From Calycina herbarum (Eukaryota; Ascomycota; Leotiomycetes; Helotiales; Pezizellaceae), in NCBI GenBank assembly GCA_001414485.1, contig LLEY01000039.1:62001-126000 (forward strand): a stretch of 64,000 nucleotides of DNA, in the 5' to 3' direction. The notes under the pieces are model-generated. The model was not told where the DNA came from and did not search any database. It saw nothing but the letters and a program-made list of their open reading frames with translations. The position numbers and the translations under genes are program-made. Shown in pieces: positions 11,446-21,357 of the stretch (its first letter is position 1; each line of letters starts with the position of its first letter).

Positions 11446-12989
11446 TTTGTTGTTGTGGTTGTGAGCGGTTCTTATTTTGTTTTGTAAATAGGTGATTGAA
11501 AGTAGATCTCTCAGTTGTTTTGTTGCTTTGGTGGTGTCCTAAAATAAATTTGAGAAATATCACCTCACTTTATATATCCAGTTTCCTCTCTTTCCGGGGA
11601 TATTTAGGAAACTTCCATTGTCTTCATTGTGCATAGAGCGAAAAGCATTCCGGGATCTGGATGACGATATTGAAGCAATCCAAAAATCCCAGCCGATATT
11701 TCCCATTCGCGGTTCGGTCGGGTATGTAATAGGCGAGCAGCCTATGCAAATCCCACTCTTGTGTATGGTCACACAACATGTCTCTCAATACACAACCTGA
11801 TATCCAATAGGCTGAAAAATGGGTGTGTAGATAGCCTACCTGGAGCGAACTCGGAACGCATCTGGAAAAGAAGAAAAAAACCGCAATGGTCTTCATGGCA
11901 ACAGATTGAAACCCCTTCAACCCAAGTCTATATCCTCAGCAAATTTTTTCCATCCGAGACAAATTTTCGAGCTGTTGGCGGCACAGACATCCAGCATCAA
12001 CCGCTCCAATTGTCCATCCCCCGCGTTGAGATGAACAACGAGCAAACATCAAAAAGCCACTATTGGTTTATGAACAATCTCACATCGTAAATCAAAGCTC
12101 CCTTCTCAAGGAACCATCCAATCAGTTCCCCCTTGAACAACGCAAACAGCGGATTTCAAGCACGGGATCTTTTGTTTCCACGACTTCTTTTCTCGTGTTC
12201 TGGGTGGAATAAGCCCGAAAAAGTTAGCAAATGCTATGTGAGAGTGGTGACCTCTGAGATGAAGCCCCAAGTTCAGCAAATGATAATGAGTACGGGTTGA
12301 AGAATGTGAGAAATCAGCGAGAAAGGATATGCAGTAAAACAAAGAAAGAATCACGGCTTGCAAGTTGTACTACTTCAAAGAATCAATACAAGAATGTGCG
12401 ACTCTTCCATTCCCCTTTTCTCGGTAGTACCGTAAAATGAAGCAAAGTGGCTGAGGACACGTAATCATTGATGACAAGCCACAAGGCTAACAAAAGACTG
12501 CCTCGAACGCGCAAGAAAACACAGCAATGCGTCGAATTCACTTGAATCCTTCGTCTGGCTAACCTCAGTCGCTTGACTTAATTGTTGGAAGAAAGTCAGT
12601 TGATCAGGTTACAAGTTGAAGGAGTCGACGTAGTTTTGTATCAAGCGTTCGGAGAGGTGAAATTTATGGGGCTGCATCAGGATTCCCTCCTCTGATTGGC
12701 TTCATCGTTTGTACTTTCAAATTGGTCTGTGCTCTACCCCAGTTCCTTTTTGGCTCTACGGCGCAGCTCAAGACAAACTTCATTCCAAACATTCCTCATA
12801 TATAGAATGATAGATTGTGATGACTGGTTCTTTCGTACCGAACATACATAATACCTCCGATATCCAGAGCTTTACGATCCCCTGTGTTCACAATATTGAT
12901 CAGGTTATCTCGTTGATGCAACACCCCAGTACTCAATACGGCAATATCAAATTGAAATCACTTGAACAGAATACATTGAAACGGACATA
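11446..12989. other. Divergent intergenic region
   Basis: 1.5 kb between the minus-strand oxidoreductase and the plus-strand regulator. A TATA-like CATATATA lies at 12797-12804. Open frames here are short and without features. Confidence 0.5.
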
Positions 12990-15122
12990 ATGCCTGAAAG
13001 CAGATCTAGTGCTCCGGGGAAGAGGGTTAGGGCGTATCGACCGAAGGTTACTACTGGTTGTGTGACATGCAAGTGAGTTGGTTGTTCTAGAATCTCGTCT
13101 AACTCTAAATAAATCACTCTGAGCTTCTCCGTTAGCCTGGGAAAGCTTGGTCCCAACCCGGCTGGATGATCCTATACTACATTAACCTAGAACCTACCGA
13201 GGGTTTGGGTGCAGGGTCAATGGGAGAAACACTACTTTCCGTTTATTGTTGCATTTTTGACTTGCAGACCACTCACTAACCACTTACTCTCCGTAGAATC
13301 CGGCATGTTAAGTGCGACGAAGAAAAGCCCGAGTGCAATCAGGTACATTTTCACTCAAAGAGCAGACCACAGCACGTGGCTCTTCCCGGAATATTTTACT
13401 AATCCCACTTCCCGGTCAGTGTAGGAAAACTGGGAGAAGGTGTGACGGGTACCTTCCCTCATCAACCAAAAATAGCAAGCAAGCGAGCCCCTCCACAAGC
13501 GAAAAGGAACTCTTACCATTCGTCGATGGTCCAATAGCCAGCATAATTGGTGGCACAACCCAGGAAGTTCGTGCATTTGCCTTCTTCCAACAGAGAACTG
13601 TTCCGGAGCTTTGCGGGATTTTCGGCTCTGCATTTTGGGATCGAGTTATTCTCCAAGCAACACATCATGAGCCAGCAATTAAGCATGCCGCTATTGCATT
13701 AGCCGGCTATCACGAGGTTTATGATAAGGGAAATATACCAGCCCATGGTGGGTGCCGAAATGATTTTGCACTAGAACAGTATATGCGTTCGATCCGATGT
13801 CTTGTTAAGCCCGAAGAACAAAAATCGGAGAAGAGCTCTGATGTTGCAATGATGACATGCATCCTTTTCATTTGTCTTGAGGTAAGTTATCTTAGAAGAT
13901 CCTTGACTAAATCTTGACTAATATCATTACAAGATGCTTCGTGGCCGTAAGCAGAAATCTATTCTTTTCCATCTTCTTGCTTTTGACGGAGCCAGCCCCC
14001 CAGTTCTATGCGAAAAACCTCTACCTTCCCAGTTTCATGAATTCAAAACAATGCTAACTGATTTACTTTCAAGACTACGGGGTAGCAATCAAACACATTG
14101 AAGCCGGAACGAAAATCATGAGCGATATCGTAGCACGATCATCAAAACCCCAACCTCTATCGTCCAACGACCCCTCATCACAGGCTCGTCTTAAAACCCT
14201 TATCATCATTTTCTCTCGGCTCGAAGTACAGGTAAACCAAATCATCGGTCGGAATCAGTTTCTCGTCGACGAAGCTTTGGAGCAGGAAGAGTCATGTTGT
14301 TACCCAGCCATGCCAAACTCTTTTGCCAGTCTCGATGAAGCCAGAAACTCAATCGATTCTTTATGGACCACCACAATCCGATCTTTACAAAAATTTCACA
14401 CACAACTTCACGGCACCGATATTCCGAAAGCTACGGCAAAATTATCACTGAATCTTATTCAAGGTACCATGGCAACTCGGTTAAATCAGTGGTCGAGGAC
14501 GTTCGAGACATATATACGCAAAAACAGCATGAATTTGGATGAGACAGCACAATTGGGTATCCATACTTTGAAGATCCAGAAGCTCTTGATTTACATCTAC
14601 GTAACCCTCGATCTTGAGAAAGCCTCATGGAACGAGATACTTTGGGACAAATTCCACAAGGAATTCATCATGATCAACAACCACGCCGAGTTTGTGACGA
14701 AGCTCGCAAACAATGTATCGCCCGAAGGAAACGACAAAACGAAATGTACTTTCTCTCTCGAGTCAGCGATAATTTTTCCACTTTATATGGTCGCCACAAA
14801 ATGTAGAGACGGAAAAATACGACGAAAAGCTGTTGCAATTCTGAAATCGGCACATCGACAAGAAGGATTATTACATAGCAAATTGACGGCAAGAGTCGCT
14901 GAACGATTAATTGAAATTGAGGAGGAAGGATACGGTTCAGACTTGAGTTATGAGGATTACCCAAACCACTCACGATTAGCTGGATTGGTCATCAACTACG
15001 ATCCGGATGGTACGAAGGCACATGTAAAGTATGGAAGATACCCAAAACCTGTGAACTATGCAGAGTATAAAGCGACCGATGAAGATATGGAAGTGATTGG
15101 GGAGGAGATTTTGTTATGGTGA
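12990..15122 (+). CDS. Zn2Cys6 fungal transcription factor (Fungal_trans_2 type)
   Basis: Nuclear sequence-specific regulator. Five exons, 12990-13072, 13297-13342, 13420-13881, 13934-13946 and 14074-15122, give 550 aa with consistent phase throughout. The binuclear zinc cluster is split over three exons and reads C-x2-C-x6-C-x6-C-x2-C-x6-C (TGCVTCK, IRHVKCDEEKPECNQ, CRKTGRRCDGY), preceded by a basic N-terminus. The middle and C-terminal part (VRAFAFFQQRTVPELCGIF, AIALAGYHEVY) is typical of the fungal-specific regulatory domain next to such clusters. Exon 4 is only 13 nt (ATGCTTCGTGGCC) but is needed to join CLE to MLRG and HYGVAIKHIEAG. Target genes are unknown; the neighbouring oxidoreductase and monooxygenase are candidates by position only. 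Confidence 0.85.
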
Positions 15123-17287
15123 AAGGAGATGCAATATACCCAACTCTTTACTCAAAGCAATATAGTATACCTCAAAGAAAAAAAGTTTCTTCCTTCATGT
15201 AATCAGTGTGGTAGGGTCCTGGCGCTACGATTGTCTTCTTCACGTCCCTGCCGAGGCAAGCAACGCAATGAAAACAAAAGGTAACAAAAGTATGAATTTC
15301 GCGTCGCCTGGAGGCAGTGTAAAACCAGAGACACAATGAGTTCCGAACCACGATGCGAGCACCGAAATCCGAAGTCCCAGTTCAAAAAATAAGGGTAATA
15401 GAGTCGCCCCGTGGGGTCGCACCAGTTATTACACTGAGCAGAACAGATACTACATTTGATCTAAGCCGAAGGCAAAAGAAGAAGTTGGAGAAAAAAAGAT
15501 CTTTGGAGAGAGCGGGATGGTGGTTTATATGGGTTTTTTAGGAGGGAATGGGCACGTGGTTTGAGGGTTTGATCTTGAGTCAACATTTAATAAGTCATCA
15601 TTATTCCCACCTTTCTAGGCCAATTGAACGCCTTCATTATGGTGCCTTAAAATAGAAGAAAGAGGAAGTCATCATAAAATCAGCTATTGGAAACGATAGC
15701 ATACTGGTAATTCATTTTTATCAAGACAAACCATACTATACGGTGTAAAAATTTCAATCATCAAGGTCCTTGCTTCCTTAATACTGACACAGGCACTTTT
15801 AAGAAACCTAAGATTTTTAAATATTCTAGGACAGCTACTAGGTCGGGTCTCGTGGAACCAGCGGGTCCGATCGTAAGTATTTTCTGGCATTATAAACTAA
15901 GCGATTTATATATAATCTAATATATTCTTTTCAAATAACTATATTTTATAATACCTTATAAGTATAGAGTTACTAAAGGTCGGCAGCTAGACTATGAAAA
16001 GACGAATTAAAAGTGTTACGGCGCTGGTCCGTAACCTGGAAGAATACACGTGACAAGCACGTGACCTTAGGGACCACCTCGGTAATGAGGATGTGTAGAT
16101 CCATGACGAGAGCTATGATAAGAGTACAGGCCCTAAGAGGTTTCTTACAGCTCCTTATAATTACTAAGCAACCCCTTTTCTCTAGGTATATAAACTGCGT
16201 TGCTCTCGTAGATAGAACTGTAGCTTTAAATTCTCGAATTTATATATATATACTCTTATACCTTTGCCTTTGGTTATAGATCGTGATATTATTTAAAGCT
16301 TAACCTCTTTTTACTCTCTATAAAGGATAATAAATATATAACTAACGTCTCGAGTCTAAAATGTATATATAGTATTAAATTAGTATAGAGGTGATTTTTT
16401 ATACTCTGTTACATAGATGGTTCTACGAAACCCGACAGTGTATATCCATTTTCCGATACCCTGGTCGCCTACCACTCTCTAACTCAGCTATTATCCAAGT
16501 GAGAAAGAGACCTAGTCTTTGATTCTCCCAAATAATTTCACATGCTTTTCCTATCTATCCTGTACATATGAAATCATGTAAGTAAGCTGACGGCCACAAT
16601 GTGAATAGAGGATACCTAGGCATTATCTGGGGAGGCCGAAAGAATAAAAACGTGACATGATTCGAATTTGACAATTTCGAAGAAAAACCTAGAACGTGAC
16701 AAACAGAGAACAAGAATATGTAACAAATAGTCAGTAGCATAGAACGTTCATGGAAATGACAGAAAGAAAGGGGAAAACGTGACTGGAAGCTTCGAGCTGG
16801 GGAAGCTTTGACCACAGTATTGTCCTGGATTCTCTCCAACTTCAGCGGTTCGGTATTGTTGAGGAGTCCGAAGGGAGGAGTTGCATCGTCAAATTGAATG
16901 ATAACTGCAGATGTGAACGATGTGAAAGCCAAGGATCGCTCCCCGCCCGGTTCCTTGTGTTTACAGGGTAGATTGAGCCAATGGGAGGAAGGAACAAAGT
17001 GGGGACCAATGAGGCGACAGCATTGATCTAGTTTGGGACTATGGATCGTCGTGGAGGGTTTCATCAACTTTTACCTCGGCTCCGTAGGTACAGTATTTGG
17101 CCATATTTACTACTTTGTTTTGCATGGCGCTCAATTGCTCTCTTATTATCTTAATTTTGGCTTCTCCTTTGACTACTTTGTTATCTCTCTTCAACTACCT
17201 CCTTACCCCCCTATTGAGGTCAACCTGACTTGGATACACCTCTCCAACCTCATTTAAACCTTGCAACCCAAAGATTTTGACGACATC
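15123..17287. other. Long intergenic region with AT-rich relic
   Basis: About 2.1 kb without a gene. From about 15,880 to 16,420 the base composition shifts to AT-rich, TA-dense DNA with TATATAAACTGCGTTGC near 16,175, resembling a RIP-mutated transposon or LTR remnant. Three AACGTGAC words (about 16,650, 16,693 and 16,776) lie in the upstream region of the monooxygenase. A purine-rich tract is at 15,470-15,510. Confidence 0.5.
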
Positions 17288-18907
17288 ATGACGGACACGA
17301 CAGATTTTGACGTGATTATCGTCGGGGCGGGTCTCTCTGGTATCAATGCTGCATATCGTTTGCAAACCGAGTTGCCAGGTTACAGCTACACAATTCTAGA
17401 GTCCCGGAACGCCATTGGTGGTACCTGGGATCTATTTCGCTATCCAGGCATCAGATCCGATTCAGATCTCCACACATTCGGTTTCCCATGGCGTCCTTGG
17501 CAGGATGAAAAGGTCATTGCAGAGGGCACTTTGATCAAGAACTACATTCGAGAGTCTGCTGAGGAGTTCGGTATCGACAGCAAGATCCAATTCCACCACA
17601 AGTTACTTGCTGCCAATTGGTCATCTGACAAGCAATCTGTAAGAACAGCCGCTCCATTTATAGATTGCAGAGGCTAACCAATCATCTGTTAGTGGTCGTT
17701 GTCAGTTGAGCAAAATAAGCAAAATGCCAACAACGCCACAGAAAACATCACCAAAACCTTCAAAGCCAACTTCGTCATTTTCACGACCGGTTATTATGAT
17801 TACAACAACGCCCTCAAGGTCGACATACCAAACCTCAACTCATTCCAAGGCAAGACAATTCATCCACAATTCTGGCCTGAAGACCTGGACTATTCAGACA
17901 AGAAAATAATCATCATTGGCTCAGGAGCCACTGCTGTGACTCTCCTGCCAGTACTCGCTAAAAAAGCTGCCTTGGTTACAATGCTCCAGAGATCACCATC
18001 CTACCTAGCAGCAGTTCCCAAGGTTGACAAACTCGATGAACGTGTGAGGAGAATCTTTCCTGCCTGGGCACACTCCAAATTCTGCCGCTGGAAACACATC
18101 ATCACGGGTTACATCTTAAATCAGCTCTGTGCCTGGTTTCCAAATGCAGCTCGAAAGGCCTTGACGAAAAAGACTGCTAGTCTTCTCCCAGACAATGTCC
18201 CAGTCGACCCTCATTTCACTCCTGCCTACAACCCATGGGAACAACGCCTCTGTGTCAGTCCTGATGGTGATTTCTTCGCTGCATTGAAACAGGGGAAGGC
18301 CAATATTGTCACGGATACTATCAAGTCTGTCAATTCGACTGGTCTGGTCACCTCCTCTGGCAAGCAAATTGATGCGGACATCATTGTCACGGCTACGGGT
18401 TTAAAGATGATGATGATTGGTGGAGCCAAAATCGCAGTGGATGGAAAGACCATCTCTTTGGGCGAAACGTTCTTGTGGAGAAGTACACTGATGCAGAATG
18501 TTCCAAACGCCTCGGTAATCGTTGGATACACTAACGCTTCGTGGACTTTGGGCTCTGACACAGCTTCACAACTTATCTGCAGAGTGTTGAAGTACATGCG
18601 GGATAATGGACTTACCAGCGCTACTCCGACTCTCGGCTCAACTTCCACTATCTCGTATCCTCGCGACGGCCATGCCAAGGCTGATCAATCTGTGGCTCTT
18701 GAGTGGCAAGGCATGGGTAAACGCAAGATCCTCAACTTGAGTAGCACTTACGTGAACAAAGCCCTCCAGTCTTTGCCAAAATCAGGTGATAGGGGACCGT
18801 GGCAACCGAGAAATAATTACTTTGTTGATGGTTGGGGGGCTCTTTATGGTAGTTTGACAAAGGGTATCAGGTTCGAGAGATTCGAGAATGGCAAAAAGGA
18901 TCTTTAG
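17288..18907 (+). CDS. FAD-dependent Baeyer-Villiger-type monooxygenase
   Basis: Two exons, 17288-17638 and 17693-18907 (521 aa), joined in phase 0 (GTAAGA donor, GCTAACC branch, TTAG acceptor). FAD-binding GxGxxG appears as VIIVGAGLSGINAA near residue 15. GGTWDLFRYPGIRSDSD is the conserved flavin-monooxygenase block. FQGKTIHPQFWP matches the Baeyer-Villiger fingerprint FxGxxxHxxxWP, followed by the NADPH-binding IIIIGSGATAVTLLP. Family members insert oxygen next to ketones or oxidise S/N atoms; the substrate here is unknown. The upstream TTG-initiated frame from 17261 is rejected in favour of the first ATG. It stands alone; no polyketide or peptide synthase is nearby. A cluster of AACGTGAC words lies 500-650 nt upstream. 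Confidence 0.9.
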
Positions 18908-19937
18908 ATTGGCATTGCGAGGTCCGGGGGTTTTGGCATCGAGCTTTGGGTTGATCCGATAGCCCGGATGCTTTATTATAGAATTTGAACTCACATTCGA
19001 CAGGTCGATGTAGACCACATGGATATCGGATACTTAGCTTGGATGCTTTATTTTAGGATCGAAGCCTACACTGGAGAATTAGATGGGTCATTTGGATCGT
19101 GCATATCAAATACTTAGATTTTAATATTTAATGCTATCTTTTAACATAACTTGTATTGTCTGAAGAAGGTTGGGTCAATGCCAGAATGGCTGATTTCAAA
19201 AATCGAGGACTAGCGTTTTAATCATTTGCTGGAAGCTTCACCTCTCCTCAGAAACCTTCTCAGTTCTGCTCAGCCCATCTACACGCCTAAGTGAATTTCC
19301 TAAATCTTTTCAAAGCGCAGTGAGTCACCCACGCAACGCATCCCATACAAACATAATCACAAATAACCTACATCCCCCCAAAACCCGAGCACCAGCATCC
19401 CCCTCCCCCCTACCCAACTCGTAAAAACCACATACTGACAAAAACAGATAAGAAAGAAAATTCGACAACACTCATAGTTGCCTCTAGATACTATGCCAGA
19501 GATTTTCAGACTTTTCTCCCTTTCAGTGAGGGCTGATTCCCTATGAGGAGGGGGTTAAATTCTTCTTGGGGGCGGCGGCTAGTCCACTTGTCACACACTT
19601 AGGTCGAGGAGACCTTGTTCAAATTACTGCAATTGAGGAGAAGTAGTTGTCTTAAACTCAGCAATTATTGAGGTTTTGGAAACCTTGTTCAAACTCGGCA
19701 AGGTTTATTGATTGGAAGTGTAAGTTGAATTCTTTCCTTCTCCCTCTCCAGCTTGAAGGATGCTGGTGTTTAGTGTCTTATACTTTTTAACACTTTTTGC
19801 TAGGGCCTTGGAAGATGTCACAATACCAAGTAAAGTTCGAGAAGAATAAACTTTGGGGGAAAAATGATATTCCCTAAATTACCCCCCTGAGGCCAGCTCT
19901 TTACCAGCCCAGTATATCCTCACTTCTCTCCCAACCT
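18908..19937. other. Intergenic region between convergent genes
   Basis: 3' flanks only. A direct repeat about 55-60 nt apart, GGATGCTTTATT-TAG/TAG-A (18,968 and 19,041), sits just after the monooxygenase. AACCTTGTTCAAA-type words repeat near 19,610 and 19,680. No gene seen. Confidence 0.45.
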
Positions 19938-20195
19938 TTACAAGTAGATACTAGCACAACTGGCGTAATAGTCTCTAAGTAACTTATTGCACGAAAGTAG
20001 CCCATTCCCATCTGTGGCATGCTGTCGTAGAACAGTTCCGAATACGAAACCAGCATTCATGTAACAATGTACAACATGACCAGCACAAATCCTTTGACAG
20101 CTTCCGTAGGCGTCCCTCTTACGGGGTCTTGAGGAGTGTGTTGAGGTCGCCAAGAGGGAGAGTGCGATGGCAAGGGCTGCAATGTGGAGTTTCAT
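19938..20195 (-). CDS. Small secreted Cys-rich protein (intact family member)
   Basis: Single exon, 85 aa. The signal peptide (MKLHIAALAIALSLLATSTH) is followed by a short pro-segment ending in RPRKR, a likely Kex2-type site. The mature part reads DAYGSCQRICAGHVVHCYMN and, later, LLSCNKLLRDYYASCASIYL. The Cys spacing CxxxC, CY, CN, C follows the other three copies in this window. However, the cysteine expected eight residues into the CN block is tyrosine. Most divergent of the four and the only one with an uninterrupted frame. Presumably secreted; effector, mating-related or wall functions are all guesses. The nearest family copy is 0.6 kb away on the same strand, suggesting tandem duplication. 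Confidence 0.7.
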   Translation of the reverse strand: MKLHIAALAIALSLLATSTHSSRPRKRDAYGSCQRICAGHVVHCYMNAGFVFGTVLRQHATDGNGLLSCNKLLRDYYASCASIYL

Positions 20196-20724
20196 GGTGT
20201 CTGATTATTTGAGATTTCTTGAGGAGTGGAAAATATCGGGGGGAAGTGGTTGAGGAAGATGCTGATGGAGAAGATGTTAGTGTGTATTGGGACTTGGTAG
20301 TCGTCGGAGACATGGGTTGACGGCGAGTATCGTTTCTTAGGGCAAGTCGTTGTTGTGGGTAAAGTTGCGAAAGAGTCGAAGGAGAGAAAGAAAGAAGTTA
20401 AGTAGGGTTTTTTCCCCCAGCCATTCGCCTCGCCTCGCTTATGGCGAGCAAAAACAATCGAAAGCGTATTTGTCTACCACCTTTTGCCTTTATTGAAACT
20501 GGCTGCATGTGATTTCTAGGCCGCTGGACCTGATGCTTTGAGCAAGAAACAATGTGTCACTGTGAATAGAACCTCTGAAAGTTTTGGGAAGCTAGGGCTT
20601 TATTTTCTTTCTTACCTTCGCCAAATCAACATTTCATTCCAAACAAATTAAGCTAGCAGCAAAGCAGGAATCATTTCCCATGCCCTCGAGCAATAGACCC
20701 TTGAAACTTTCGACAAAATTCCAA
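20196..20724. other. Intergenic region between tandem Cys-rich copies
   Basis: Promoter of the 19938-20195 gene, CT-rich on the minus strand, and 3' flank of the next copy. No other feature. Confidence 0.5.
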
Positions 20725-20973
20725 TCAAAACGCAGGTCCCAAGGCATCAACAGCACAAATAGCGTGTCATTTCCCAAACGAAGCATTGCAGTAAAGAATA
20801 CTTAATGGCGCTCCGAGACTAAGAATAGCTTCCGAAGTAGCTCCTGCTGCTGAATAGCATGCAATCACAGCGCTTGCGCACCCAACTTGACATATTGCGT
20901 ATCTATTTGGACCCGCAGCTGGGTATGAGACCAATGTTGCTAATAACGCGAGGTACGGGGTCAAAATGTGCAT
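20725..20973 (-). pseudogene. Small secreted Cys-rich protein with in-frame TGA at a conserved Cys
   Basis: The ATG at 20973 gives MHILTPYLALLATLVSYPAA (signal peptide), then GPNRYAICQVGCASAVIACY, SAAGATSEAILSLGAPLSI and LYCNASFGK. Codon 69 is TGA (20767-20769) where the family has Cys. Translation past it gives HAICAVDALGPAF, 13 codons, then TGA at 20725-20727. The copy at 9624 has the same TGA at the same place, also followed by exactly 13 codons that keep the last cysteine. Without readthrough this makes a 68-aa protein lacking its final two cysteines. It could be a recently disabled gene, a truncated functional form, or a leaky stop (TGA followed by C). A TATA-like AATATAAAG lies about 155 nt upstream. 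Confidence 0.68.
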
Positions 20974-21357
20974 GGTGTACTGATCCAGATGTAACCGAGA
21001 GTATGATTTCGGTTGCCTTCTTCTTTCCTGTGTAGGTGTGTCGCATTTTTGAGGAGGCAGCTTGAGGTCGTTTCCAAGAGTTGAAGAGGGAAGAGAATTC
21101 TGGGCTTTATGAACCCGTCGCTAAAGACTTTATATTGAGCAACAGAATGTGGTAGAACATGTAAGTGGCTTCCCTGATTTTCTACCCAAAGAATGGAATT
21201 TCAAATTTCAAGTAGAACACATCACTGGTTGTGAGTGAGAAGAGGAAGCTCAACAAGAAACACCAACGATAAAAACAAGAGACGACTTGGCAGAAGATTA
21301 TCATTACCTAAAAGTACCTCTCCCGAACTCCAATCATCTTTCAATAGCCCCAAAACC
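20974..21357. other. Intergenic region
   Basis: Promoter of the Cys-rich copy and 3' flank of the mannosidase; both genes are on the minus strand. Nothing else seen. Confidence 0.5.

Noticed and set aside
1119..18907. Secondary-metabolite gene cluster (acyltransferase, oxidoreductases, regulator, monooxygenase)
   Set aside because: No polyketide synthase, peptide synthetase, terpene cyclase or prenyltransferase is present, and housekeeping-like and Cys-rich genes are interspersed over 18 kb.
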